A DNA stretch of 64,000 nt from Puniceibacterium antarcticum. Lineage in GTDB: Bacteria; Pseudomonadota; Alphaproteobacteria; Rhodobacterales; Rhodobacteraceae. The DNA lies in the NCBI RefSeq assembly GCF_002760615.1, contig NZ_AWWI01000126.1, forward strand, positions 23,531 to 87,530, in the 5' to 3' direction. The position numbers were made by a program, and so were the translations under genes. Positions 46,438 through 54,801 of the stretch are shown here, piece after piece (position 1 is the stretch's first letter; each line of letters opens with the position of its first letter). Below the pieces are notes generated by a model. That model did no database searches, had not been told where the DNA came from, and saw nothing but the letters and a program-made list of their open reading frames with translations.

Positions 46438-47700
46438 ATGACAACCGACGTAAAAGTCCCTGATATCGGCGATTTCAAAGACGTTCCCGTGGTGACCATC
46501 CTGGTTTCGGTCGGCGACACGATCGCCAAAGAGGATGCTTTGATCGAGCTTGAGTCCGACAAGGCGACGCTTGAAGTGCCGTCGCCCGCAGCGGGCGTGA
46601 TCAAGGAAATCAAGGTTTCCGAAGGCGACAAAGTGTCCGAAGGGTCCCTGATCATGGTGATCGAGGAATCCGGCAGCGGTGACGCCCCTGCCAAGGAAGA
46701 AAAGAAAGAAGAGCCCAAGGCCGAGGCCCCCAAAGCCGAAGCGCCCAAGACCGAGGCCGCCTCGGCCCCGGTGATGGATGCGGGCTTTTCCAAGGTCCAT
46801 GCCTCGCCCTCTGTGCGTGCCTATGCGCGCCGGGTCGAGGTGGATCTGAACAAGGTGAACGGATCGGGCCGCAAGGGCCGTATCCTGCGCGAAGACGTGG
46901 AAAAGGCGCTGAAAGCACAGGTTGCCCCTGCGGCGGCCGGTGGTGGCGCCGTGTCTGGTGGTATGGGCATTCCGCCGATCCCGGTTGTGGATTTCAGCAA
47001 GTTCGGCCCCATCGAAGAGGTCGAAATGTCCCGGATCAAGCGGATCTCGGGTCCTGCGCTGCACCGGTCCTGGCTGAACATCCCGCATGTGACGCATAAC
47101 GAAGAGGCGGATATCACCAGCCTCGATAAGTACCGCAAAGAGCTGGACACAGCCGCCAAGGAAGAGGGCTACCGCGTCACGCTGCTGTCCTTCCTCGTCA
47201 AGGCATCGGTGTCGGCCCTGAAAAAGCATTGGGAATTCAACAGCTCGATCCATCCCGATGGTGACAAGCTGATCAAAAAGGATTTCTACAACATCGGCTT
47301 TGCGGCGGATACGCCGAACGGTCTGATGGTGCCAGTGATCAAGGATGCGGATCGCAAGGGGATCGTCGAGATTTCCAAGGATCTGCAGGAGCTGTCCAAG
47401 AAGGCCCGCGATGGTCAGCTGAAAGGCCCGGACATGCAGGGCGCGACGTTCACCATTTCGTCACTGGGCGGAATCGGCGGCACGTCGTTCACACCCATCG
47501 TCAACGCGCCCGAAGTGGCCATTCTGGGCCTGACACGGTCGAAAATGGCGCCGGTCTGGAATGGCACGGAATTCGAGCCGCGCAACATGCTGCCGATGTC
47601 GCTGTCCTATGACCACCGCGCGATTGACGGCGCGCTTGCGGCACGCTTTGCCGCGCACCTGAAATACCTGCTGGGCGATGCCCGGCGGCTGATGCTGTAA
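46438..47700 (+). CDS. aceF: pyruvate dehydrogenase E2 (dihydrolipoamide acetyltransferase)
   Basis: A 420-residue E2 with one lipoyl domain (residues 1-75, lipoyl lysine in [13 protein letters not shown]), an Ala/Pro/Lys/Glu linker, a peripheral subunit-binding domain (HASPSVRAYARRVEVDLNKV, about 120-155), and the catalytic domain ending with SYDHRAIDGALAARF (catalytic His/Asp). It transfers acetyl from lipoyl to CoA and forms the core of the complex. E. coli AceF has three lipoyl domains; one is present here and another is on LpdA. The ribosome site is GAGGAGAC. Confidence 0.95.
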   Translation: MTTDVKVPDIGDFKDVPVVTILVSVGDTIAKEDALIELESDKATLEVPSPAAGVIKEIKVSEGDKVSEGSLIMVIEESGSGDAPAKEEKKEEPKAEAPKAEAPKTEAASAPVMDAGFSKVHASPSVRAYARRVEVDLNKVNGSGRKGRILREDVEKALKAQVAPAAAGGGAVSGGMGIPPIPVVDFSKFGPIEEVEMSRIKRISGPALHRSWLNIPHVTHNEEADITSLDKYRKELDTAAKEEGYRVTLLSFLVKASVSALKKHWEFNSSIHPDGDKLIKKDFYNIGFAADTPNGLMVPVIKDADRKGIVEISKDLQELSKKARDGQLKGPDMQGATFTISSLGGIGGTSFTPIVNAPEVAILGLTRSKMAPVWNGTEFEPRNMLPMSLSYDHRAIDGALAARFAAHLKYLLGDARRLML

Positions 47701-47715
47701 GGAGGGCACCGAGAT

Positions 47716-49461
47716 ATGGATATCAAAGTACCCGACATCGGGGATTTCAAGGATGTACCGGTTGTCACCATTCTGGTGGCGGTCGGTGACACCGTCGCCA
47801 AAGAAGACGCGCTGATCGAACTGGAATCGGACAAGGCGACGCTGGAAGTGCCGTCGCCCGCCGCCGGCAAGGTTGTCGAGATCAAGGTCAAGGAGGGCGA
47901 CAAGGTGTCCGAGGGCACCGTGATCATGGTGTTCGAAGGTGAAGAGGCGAGCGAAGCCCCCAAGGAGGCCCCGAAAGACGAGGCCCCCAAGGATGCGCCG
48001 AAATCTGTTGCGGCCTCTGGCACGGCGACGGGCAAAGGCGATGTGCATGGCGAAGTGGTCGTGCTCGGCTCTGGCCCCGGCGGCTATTCTGCGGCTTTCC
48101 GCGCGGCGGATCTGGGCAAGAGCGTCGTACTGATCGAGAAATACCCCGTGCTGGGCGGTGTCTGCCTGAACGTGGGCTGTATCCCGTCCAAGGCGCTGCT
48201 GCACGTCGCCAAGGTGATCACCGAGGCCGAAGAGATGGCGAGCCATGGCGTGAGCTTTGGCAAACCCAAGATCAACCTTGATGATCTGCGCGATTTCAAA
48301 TCCGGTGTTGTGAAGCAGCTGACCGGCGGTCTGTCGGGGTTGGCCAAGACGCGCAAGGTCAAGGTTGTGCAGGGCTATGGCCGCTTTACCGGGCCGAACA
48401 TGATCGCGGTCGAAGGCGACGACGGATCGACCACCAAGGTGAGCTTTGATCAGTGCATCATCGCTGCCGGGTCCGAGCCGGTGAAGCTGCCGTTCATCCC
48501 GCATGACGACGACCGGGTGATCGATTCCACCGGCGCGCTTGAGCTGAAGGACATCCCGAAACGGATGCTGGTGCTGGGCGGCGGGATCATCGGTCTGGAA
48601 ATGGCCTGTGTGTACGATGCCCTCGGGTCCAAGGTGACAGTGGTCGAGTTCATGGACCAGCTGATGCCGGGCGCGGACAAGGACATGGTCAAGCCGCTGC
48701 ACAAGCGGATTGAGGGGCGGTACGAAAACATCCTGCTCAAGACCAAGGTCAAGAATGTCGAGGCGCTTAAGGGCGGTCTGAAAGTGACGTTCGAGAATGA
48801 CAAGGGCGAGGAAAGCACCGACACCTTTGACAAGGTGCTGGTGTCGGTCGGGCGTCGGCCCAATGGCAAGCTGATTGATGCCGGTGCTGCCGGTGTTGCG
48901 GTGGATGATCGCGGTTTTATCGCTGTGGACCGTCAGCAGCGCACCGGGGTGAGCCACATCTTTGCCATCGGTGACGTGGTCGGTCAGCCGATGCTGGCCC
49001 ACAAGGCCGTGCACGAAGGCAAGGTCGCGGCTGAGGTTTGCGCCGGTGAAAAGCGGTTCTTTGACGCGCAGGTGATCCCGTCGGTCGCCTATACTGACCC
49101 TGAGGTTGCCTGGGTCGGCCTGACCGAGACTGAGGCCAAGGCCAAGGGCATTGCCTATGAGAAGGGCGTGTTCCCCTGGGCCGCATCGGGCCGCAGTCTG
49201 GCCAATGGCCGTTCCGAGGGCATAACCAAGGTTCTGTTCGATCCCGAGGATCAGCGCGTTATCGGCGCGTCGATTGTGGGCACGAATGCCGGCGATCTGA
49301 TCTCAGAGGTGGCTTTGGCCATCGAGATGGGGGCGGATGCCATCGACCTTGGCCACACGATCCACCCGCACCCGACGCTGTCGGAGACGGTGAACTTTGC
49401 CGCCGAGATGTATGAGGGCACCATTACCGACCTCATGCCGCCGAAGAAAAAGAAACACTGA
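47716..49461 (+). CDS. lpdA: dihydrolipoyl dehydrogenase (E3) with N-terminal lipoyl domain
   Basis: A 581-residue E3. Residues 1-75 form a lipoyl domain almost the same as that of AceF ([11 protein letters not shown]), then an Ala/Pro/Lys linker to about 110, and the flavoprotein: [17 protein letters not shown] for FAD, redox pair [16 protein letters not shown] (C-x4-C), [18 protein letters not shown] for NAD, and the catalytic HPHPTLSE near the C-terminus. It reoxidises dihydrolipoyl groups. The fused lipoyl domain is known in some betaproteobacteria and other bacteria. It ends the operon with a strong terminator. Confidence 0.95.
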   Translation: MDIKVPDIGDFKDVPVVTILVAVGDTVAKEDALIELESDKATLEVPSPAAGKVVEIKVKEGDKVSEGTVIMVFEGEEASEAPKEAPKDEAPKDAPKSVAASGTATGKGDVHGEVVVLGSGPGGYSAAFRAADLGKSVVLIEKYPVLGGVCLNVGCIPSKALLHVAKVITEAEEMASHGVSFGKPKINLDDLRDFKSGVVKQLTGGLSGLAKTRKVKVVQGYGRFTGPNMIAVEGDDGSTTKVSFDQCIIAAGSEPVKLPFIPHDDDRVIDSTGALELKDIPKRMLVLGGGIIGLEMACVYDALGSKVTVVEFMDQLMPGADKDMVKPLHKRIEGRYENILLKTKVKNVEALKGGLKVTFENDKGEESTDTFDKVLVSVGRRPNGKLIDAGAAGVAVDDRGFIAVDRQQRTGVSHIFAIGDVVGQPMLAHKAVHEGKVAAEVCAGEKRFFDAQVIPSVAYTDPEVAWVGLTETEAKAKGIAYEKGVFPWAASGRSLANGRSEGITKVLFDPEDQRVIGASIVGTNAGDLISEVALAIEMGADAIDLGHTIHPHPTLSETVNFAAEMYEGTITDLMPPKKKKH

Positions 49462-49479
49462 GCTTTCTCAGAACGTAAA

Positions 49480-49505
49480 AAAACGGGCCCTGCGGGGCCC
49501 GTTTT
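49480..49505 (+). terminator. terminator of the PDH operon
   Basis: AAAACGGGCCC-TGCG-GGGCCCGTTTT, a perfect stem ending in TTTT. It can also act for chrR from the other side. Confidence 0.92.
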
Positions 49506-49529
49506 CATGTGGTGCGTCTGCTTTTCAGC

Positions 49530-50165
49530 TCAGATCTTGAGGAAGGGCTGCGCGAGGCGGGGCAACAGGCCCTTGAACCGCAGCGGCGCATTGGTCACGG
49601 CGAGGCAGATGCAATCCTCGGAAATGTCGGCGATGGGCATATGATCGGTGTCTTCGGTGGCGATCTCGATATCGCCGCGCGCGAAACGCCCGCCCTCATC
49701 CTCGAACGCGCCCTTGAGCACGAGGGTCAATTCCATCCCGCGATGGCCGTGATCCGGCATGGCCGCGCCCGCCGGGATATAGAGCAGTCGCGCAGAGGCG
49801 TCGCGGCTGGTGGGCAGGATCGCCTGTTTGACGCCCAAGCCCACCGGGCGCCATTTGACATCGTCCAGCGTGCCGCCGACATAATCGGTCAGGGGCGCAG
49901 GCAGCACCGCATCACGGATCGGCGCAGGTTCTGGCGCGGGACCCGCGTCGATCAGGCCGAACACCCGGGCCAGACACCCGTCAGACAGTGTGACCTTGTC
50001 CTGCGTTTCCAGAACGCTGCCGCCCAGGGCATCGTAGCTTTCAACCTCGGCGCGGCAGGTGTCGCAGATCGACAGATGGGTCGCGACGATGAGGTTGAAA
50101 GCCTCGGACAGGGTGCCTGTCGAATAAGCCATCATCAGATCCGGGGTGAGGTGGTGTTTGATCAT
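49530..50165 (-). CDS. chrR: anti-sigma factor ChrR, cupin type
   Basis: A 211-residue zinc anti-sigma factor holding RpoE. The N-terminal ASD contains HHLTPDLMMAYSTGTLSEAF and the zinc motif ATHLSICDTC (H-x3-C-x2-C); the C-terminal cupin has IPAGAAMPDHGHRGMELTLV with the metal-binding His and Glu residues that are required for the singlet-oxygen response in Rhodobacter. ATG 50165 matches the family start; a GTG at 50174 overlapping the rpoE stop is an alternative. It is co-transcribed with and downstream of rpoE. Confidence 0.93.
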   Translation of the reverse strand: MIKHHLTPDLMMAYSTGTLSEAFNLIVATHLSICDTCRAEVESYDALGGSVLETQDKVTLSDGCLARVFGLIDAGPAPEPAPIRDAVLPAPLTDYVGGTLDDVKWRPVGLGVKQAILPTSRDASARLLYIPAGAAMPDHGHRGMELTLVLKGAFEDEGGRFARGDIEIATEDTDHMPIADISEDCICLAVTNAPLRFKGLLPRLAQPFLKI

Positions 50166-50170
50166 CGTGG

Positions 50171-50728
50171 TCACTTTTGCTTCATGCTGTGGCGCAGGCG
50201 TTCCAGCGCCAGCCGGATACGGGATTTGATCGTGCCCAAGGGCAGGCCGGTCTGTTCTGCGATCTCGCTATGCGTCAGATCGCCGAAATAGGCTTTTTCG
50301 ATCAGCTCTCTTTGTTTGGCGGGCAGGGTCGCCAGGGCGGCCCCGAGGTGTTGTGTTTCCTCTTGCAGGACCAGCACATCGGCCTGATCCGGCTCTGACT
50401 CCGGGCCCCAGGTCAGTTCCTCGGGCTCGGGACGGCGCTGTCTGCGCAGGGCGTCAATCTTCTTGTTCCGGGCGATGGTGAACACCCAGGTGGCGACGCT
50501 GGCGCGGGACGGGTCGAACAGATGCGCCTTGTGCCAGACTGTGGCCATCGCCTCTTGTACGCATTCCTCGGCCAGCGCAGCCTCGAGCCCCGAGCGCATG
50601 AGAAAACCCTTTACGCGGGGCGCAAAGTGTTGAAACAGCTCGACAAAAGCTGCCTGATCCTGTTGGTCGCGGATGCGGGTCATCTGATCCACCCATCCGG
50701 CAACCGGCTCTGATGCTTCGAGCGCCAC
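50171..50728 (-). CDS. rpoE: ECF sigma factor RpoE (singlet-oxygen response)
   Basis: A 185-residue ECF sigma factor with sigma-2 (AFVELFQHFAPRVKGFLMRS, then DPSRASVATWVFTIARNKKI) and sigma-4 (LIEKAYFGDLTHSEIAEQTG, LPLGTIKSRIRLALERLR). It partners with ChrR and directs the singlet-oxygen response in Rhodobacter. GTG 50728 is chosen because GGGAAGGA precedes it and because the candidate RpoE promoter lies between 50835 and 50864, so a start at 50896 cannot be in the transcript. ChrR follows at once. Confidence 0.92.
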   Translation of the reverse strand: MALEASEPVAGWVDQMTRIRDQQDQAAFVELFQHFAPRVKGFLMRSGLEAALAEECVQEAMATVWHKAHLFDPSRASVATWVFTIARNKKIDALRRQRRPEPEELTWGPESEPDQADVLVLQEETQHLGAALATLPAKQRELIEKAYFGDLTHSEIAEQTGLPLGTIKSRIRLALERLRHSMKQK

Positions 50729-50834
50729 TGTTTCCTTCCCAACCGTTCTTTGAGCCGCACGACACAGTCGTCTGGCATGAAGACCTGCCAACGATGCATC
50801 AATCGTGCGGATGTGAACGGTGCGTAACATGATC

Positions 50835-50864
50835 TGTCTACGCGATAGCGCAAGCGTTGGATCA
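50835..50864 (-). promoter_or_regulatory. candidate RpoE promoter of rpoE-chrR
   Basis: On the minus strand TGATCC (50864-50859), 18 bases, then TAGACA (50840-50835). The Rhodobacter RpoE consensus is about TGATCC-N18-TAAGA, so the -35 is exact and the -10 close. It predicts autoregulation with a leader of about 100 bases. Confidence 0.7.
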
Positions 50865-50888
50865 CAAAAAACATGATTCCTGCTTTTT

Positions 50889-50918
50889 TCATCCAAAGCG
50901 ATGTGTCAGCCGTATGAA
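50889..50918 (+). promoter_or_regulatory. candidate RpoE promoter of the divergent operon
   Basis: TCATCC (50889-50894), 18 bases, TATGAA (50913-50918). One mismatch to TGATCC and the same spacing as the rpoE promoter; the predicted start is about 25 bases before the ATG at 50951. Weaker evidence than the opposite promoter. Confidence 0.5.
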
Positions 50919-50950
50919 TGATAAAATCAGGTTGAGGAGACAGGGACCCC

Positions 50951-52246
50951 ATGCCATTTGAAGCCCGCGCCGCTGCGCCCAGAAAGATTGCCGTCATCGG
51001 CGCCGGGATATCGGGGATGGGGGCTGCGCATCTTTTGGCAGACGATCACCATGTCACCCTGTTCGAGGCCGAGCCGCGATTGGGCGGTCATGCCCGCACC
51101 AAGATGGCGGGAAAGCGGGGCGATCAGCCGGTGGATACCGGATTCATCGTGTTCAACTATGCCAATTATCCGCATATGGCGCAGCTGTTTGCGCGGCTCG
51201 ACGTGCCGGTGGTGAAAAGCAACATGAGCTTTGGGGCCTCGTTGAAGGGCGGCGCGCTGGAATACGGCCTCGCCACGCTGGGGGCGCTGTTCGCGCAAAA
51301 GGGCAACATGCTGAACCCGCGGTTTCTGGGCATGATCCGCGACATCGCCCGCTTCAACGCGCGCGCGGTTGAAGTGGCGCAGGACCGTACGCTGACGCTG
51401 GGCGGGTTTCTGGACAAGCTGGGCACCGGGGCGTGGTTCCGGGATTATTACCTGCTGCCGCTGTCCGGGGCGATCTGGTCGACTCCGGTGGAAAAGGTGC
51501 TCGACTTTCCGGCGCATGCCTTGATCCAGTTCTTTGAAAATCACGCCCTGCTGCATCACACTGGGCAGCACCAGTGGTACACGGTGCAGGGCGGATCGGT
51601 GGAATATGTCCGCCGTCTGGGCGCCGAGATGGAACGGCAGGGCGTGCGCCTGCGGCTGGGATCACCGATCGAGGCGGTGCGCCGTGTCGCGCAGGGAGTC
51701 GAGGTTCGCGCCTGGGGGGCCGAGTGGGAGGCGTTTGATGATGTCATATTCGCCACCCATTCCGACGATTCCCTGCGGCTGCTGGCTGATGCGACCATGC
51801 TGGAACAAAAGGCGCTGGGGGCGGTGAAGTACCAGCCCAACCGGGTGGTGCTGCATGCCGACGACCGGGTCATGCCACGGCGCCGCATCTGCTGGTCCTC
51901 GTGGAATTATACCGAAGACGCGGGCAAGGAGATGAACCAGATCGACCTGACCTACTGGATGAACAAGCTGCAGCCGATCCCGCAGGATGACCCGCTGTTC
52001 GTGACGCTGAATTCGACGCGTGAGATCCGGCAAGAGCTGATCCATGACGAAACCGTGCTGCGCCATCCGGTTTATGATCTGGGTGCGCTGAACGCGCAGG
52101 GGCTGGTCCGGGATATGAACGGCACCGGGCGCACATGGTTCTGCGGGGCGTGGATGAAGAACGGCTTTCACGAAGACGGGCTGAGCAGCGCCGTGGACGT
52201 GGTCAATGCGATCCGGGCACGGGATGCGGTGTCTGTGGCTGCATGA
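50951..52246 (+). CDS. FAD-dependent oxidoreductase of the RpoE-ChrR operon (RSP1091-like)
   Basis: A 431-residue flavin amine-oxidase/phytoene-desaturase-like protein. The FAD-binding N-terminus is AVIGAGISGMGAAHLLADD, followed by GLGGHARTK-like LGGHA; the C-terminus FCGAWMKNGFHEDGLSSA closes the FAD site. In R. sphaeroides the homologue next to rpoE (RSP1091) is needed for furan fatty acids and for turning on the sigma-E response; this is recalled from literature and may apply here. GAGGAGACAGGG precedes the ATG. It is the first gene of a five-gene operon with overlapping starts and stops. Confidence 0.9.
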   Translation: MPFEARAAAPRKIAVIGAGISGMGAAHLLADDHHVTLFEAEPRLGGHARTKMAGKRGDQPVDTGFIVFNYANYPHMAQLFARLDVPVVKSNMSFGASLKGGALEYGLATLGALFAQKGNMLNPRFLGMIRDIARFNARAVEVAQDRTLTLGGFLDKLGTGAWFRDYYLLPLSGAIWSTPVEKVLDFPAHALIQFFENHALLHHTGQHQWYTVQGGSVEYVRRLGAEMERQGVRLRLGSPIEAVRRVAQGVEVRAWGAEWEAFDDVIFATHSDDSLRLLADATMLEQKALGAVKYQPNRVVLHADDRVMPRRRICWSSWNYTEDAGKEMNQIDLTYWMNKLQPIPQDDPLFVTLNSTREIRQELIHDETVLRHPVYDLGALNAQGLVRDMNGTGRTWFCGAWMKNGFHEDGLSSAVDVVNAIRARDAVSVAA

Positions 52247-52998
52247 TAACGGTCGATCATATCGCAGGGCATACCTATCACGGGCGCAAGGGTGCGGTGG
52301 AAAACGCCTTTCGCTATTCCATTGATTATGTGCTGCTGGACCCGGAAAATCAGCCGCGCCTGCCGTTCCTGTTTCGCCGGAATTCTGCTGGCCTTACCTC
52401 ACTGCATGATCGCGATCATGGCGGGCCGCCCAAGCAGGGGCGCGGTGCGGTCTGGGCGCGCGAGGTGCTGGCGGCGCATGATGTTGCGGCGCCGGGCAAG
52501 CTGTTGCTGTTGGCGCAGCCCCGGATGCTGGGCCATGTGTTTAATCCGGTCAGTTTTTGGTTGTGTCACGATGCTGCCGGGCAAATGGTGGCGGTGATTT
52601 CCGAGGTGTCGAACACCTTTGGCGACCGGCATTCCTATCTCTGCGTCAAAGCGGATCATGCGCCGATCCGGGCCGAGGATCGTCTGAGCGCGACCAAAAT
52701 CTTTCACGTCTCGCCCTTTCAGCCGGTCGAGGGGGGGTATGTGTTCCGCTTTGACATCCGCGAGGAGCGTATCGGCATCTGGATCGACTATACCGCTGGA
52801 AACGGAGGGCTGGTGGCGACGCTGACGGGCGCGCGGCGGCCTTTGACAAACCGTGGAATTTTGCGGGCGGCTGTGCGGCGGCCATTTGGCGCGCGGCGGG
52901 TGCTGGCGCTGATCCACTGGCAGGCGCTCAAGCTCTGGTGGAAGGGGGCGGGCTATCGTGCGCGTCCGGAACCGCCGGTCACCGACGTTTCGCAGTGA
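52243..52998 (+). CDS. DUF1365 family protein (RSP1090-like)
   Basis: A 251-residue DUF1365 protein. Recognisable segments: HTYHGRKGAVENAFRYSIDY at the N-terminus, LLAQPRMLGHVFNPVSFWLC with the conserved FNPVSF-W, and EVSNTFGDRHSYL. It is consistently found with the FAD oxidoreductase and cyclopropane-type methylase genes. The R. sphaeroides homologue is linked to furan fatty acid formation. Its ATG overlaps the stop of the upstream gene by 4 bases, and its stop overlaps the following GTG. Confidence 0.9.
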   Translation: MITVDHIAGHTYHGRKGAVENAFRYSIDYVLLDPENQPRLPFLFRRNSAGLTSLHDRDHGGPPKQGRGAVWAREVLAAHDVAAPGKLLLLAQPRMLGHVFNPVSFWLCHDAAGQMVAVISEVSNTFGDRHSYLCVKADHAPIRAEDRLSATKIFHVSPFQPVEGGYVFRFDIREERIGIWIDYTAGNGGLVATLTGARRPLTNRGILRAAVRRPFGARRVLALIHWQALKLWWKGAGYRARPEPPVTDVSQ

Positions 52999-54233
52999 CG
53001 GCACCGCGCGCGCAGCGACTGCCCGCTTTTGCGGTGTTTGCCGGTGTGCTGTCGGCGGCGGGGCTGCCGATCTATATCCATGCGCCCAAGTTCTATGTGG
53101 ACAGCTATGGCGTCAGCCTTGCCGCATTGGGCACAGTGCTGTTTGCGCTGCGGCTGATCGACGTGGTGCAGGACCCGCTGCTGGGGCGTCTGGCCGAGGC
53201 GCTGAAGCGCTGGCAGGGGCTGGCGGTCGCGGTGGCTGTGGCGCTGATGGCGTCGGGGATGCTGGGGCTGTTTGCGGTCACGCCGCCGATCCCGCCGATC
53301 TGGTGGTTCGCGGCGATGCTGACCATCGTGTTCTCGGCCTTTTCGTTCCTCACTATCAGCTTTTACGCAAGGGGCGTCGCCAAGGCCGGAGAGATGGACC
53401 AATCCGGGCTTGGACATCTGCGGCTGGCGCGGTGGCGCGAAACCGGCGGGCTGATCGGGGTTTGCATCGCCTCGGTCCTGCCGTCGGTTTTTGCCGCGCT
53501 CGGATGGCCGCCGTTCGCCGGGTTCGCAGTGGTCTTTGCCATAGCGGCGGTTGCGGCGGCGGTGATGATCCGGGCGGAATGGGGCAGGGGGCTTGAGATG
53601 ACCTCGTCAGGCTTCGGTCCGGTTCTGCGCGATGCGACGTCGCGCCGTCTGCTGCTGGTCGCGCTGGCCAATGCGGCGCCGGTGGCGGTGACGTCGAGCC
53701 TGTTCCTGTTCTTTGTCGAAAGCCGTCTGGACGCGCCGGGGTGGGAGGGGCCGCTGCTGTTGCTCTTCTTTGTCGCCGCTGCCGCGGCCGCGCCGCTTTG
53801 GGGGATGCTGGCGGAGCGGATCACGGCCAAGCGGACGCTGATGGCGGCGATGGTGCTGTCGATTGTCGCCTTCAGCTTTGCGCTGGTGCTGGGCACGGGT
53901 GACATCTGGGCCTTTGCGGTGATTTGTCTGGCCTCGGGCGCGGCGCTGGGGGCGGATATGACCCTGCTGCCTGCGATCTTTGCCCGCCGGATGGAGGTGA
54001 TTGCGCCGAATGCCACCGAAGGTTTTGCGCTCTGGTCCTTTGTGTCGAAATTCACGCTGGCCTTTGCCGCTGTGGCGCTACTTCCCACATTAGAGGCTGC
54101 TGGCTTTTCCTCGGGCGGGGACAATTCGCAAACCGCGCTTTGGACGCTGAGCCTGCTTTATGCGCTGGTGCCCTGTGTGCTGAAACTTTTGGCGTTGGGG
54201 TTGCTGGCGGCAACCAGACTTGAGGAGGACTGA
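52995..54233 (+). CDS. MFS transporter, GPH sugar/cation symporter family
   Basis: A 412-residue inner-membrane protein with about 12 hydrophobic segments, starting at GTG 52995 that overlaps the stop of the previous gene (GTGA). The early segment YIHAPKFYVDSYGVSLAALG and the cytoplasmic DVVQDPLLGRLAE loop match the glycoside-pentoside-hexuronide symporter family. In this operon a sugar is unlikely to be the natural cargo; the position alongside lipid-modifying genes suggests a lipid or oxidised lipid product, but that is inference. Confidence 0.85.
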   Translation: MTAPRAQRLPAFAVFAGVLSAAGLPIYIHAPKFYVDSYGVSLAALGTVLFALRLIDVVQDPLLGRLAEALKRWQGLAVAVAVALMASGMLGLFAVTPPIPPIWWFAAMLTIVFSAFSFLTISFYARGVAKAGEMDQSGLGHLRLARWRETGGLIGVCIASVLPSVFAALGWPPFAGFAVVFAIAAVAAAVMIRAEWGRGLEMTSSGFGPVLRDATSRRLLLVALANAAPVAVTSSLFLFFVESRLDAPGWEGPLLLLFFVAAAAAAPLWGMLAERITAKRTLMAAMVLSIVAFSFALVLGTGDIWAFAVICLASGAALGADMTLLPAIFARRMEVIAPNATEGFALWSFVSKFTLAFAAVALLPTLEAAGFSSGGDNSQTALWTLSLLYALVPCVLKLLALGLLAATRLEED

Positions 54234-54234
54234 T

Positions 54235-54801
54235 ATGTTGGAAGCCCTCGCCTTTTTCCTGTGTGGCGTGGTGTTTGCGCTGTTCCTGGGATGGCAGAAA
54301 CACCGCTATTTCAGCTTTTCCGCGCAGAAACCCGCAGATTACGCGCAAGAGTCACGAGAGTTCGACCTGCGCCGTCATCTGAACGGGCCGCTTCTGTGCG
54401 AGGGCGTGATTTATGGCCCGACGGGGCGTGTCACATCGCGGTTTGTCGGCCATTTCGACGCGCGCTGGGACGGCGATTCGGGCGTCATGACGGAACGGTT
54501 CGAATATGACAGCGGCGACACCCAGAACCGCGAATGGGCTCTGGAGCTGCGTGAGGATGGAACGCTGCATATGACGGCCTCTGATCTGGTCGGCGCCGGG
54601 ACCGGGCAGCTTTGTGGTTCTGCGCTGCAGATGCATTACCGCATGAAGTTGCCCGAGGATGCGGGGGGCCATGTTCTGAGCGTGACAGACTGGATGTATC
54701 TGACGCCCAATGGAACCATCGTGAACCGGTCCCAGTTTCGTAAGTACGGAATAAAGGTTGCGGAACTGGTCGCGACCCTGCGGCGGAAGGAAGACATGTG
54801 A
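54235..54801 (+). CDS. DUF3833 family protein
   Basis: A 188-residue protein with an N-terminal membrane anchor (LEALAFFLCGVVFALFLGW) and a DUF3833 body: FDLRRHLNGPLLCEGVIYGPTGRVTSRF, DARWDGDSGVMTERFEYDSG, and DWMYLTPNGTIVNRSQFRKYGI. The fold is probably a lipocalin-like barrel facing the periplasm. In the same operon as the FAD and DUF1365 genes, which would fit lipid handling. It starts one base after the MFS stop with GAGGAGGAC as ribosome site. Confidence 0.88.
   Translation: MLEALAFFLCGVVFALFLGWQKHRYFSFSAQKPADYAQESREFDLRRHLNGPLLCEGVIYGPTGRVTSRFVGHFDARWDGDSGVMTERFEYDSGDTQNREWALELREDGTLHMTASDLVGAGTGQLCGSALQMHYRMKLPEDAGGHVLSVTDWMYLTPNGTIVNRSQFRKYGIKVAELVATLRRKEDM

Noticed and set aside
43524..46793. 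Reverse-strand open frame of 1089 codons opposite aceE
   Set aside because: It mirrors aceE codons in a GC-rich genome, has His/Arg/Gly-rich low-complexity composition and no family motif; aceE is certain.
50874..50903. TGATTC at 50874 as the -35 for the operon at 50951
   Set aside because: At 18-base spacing the -10 would be GCGATG; the TCATCC site gives a better -10 and distance to the ATG.
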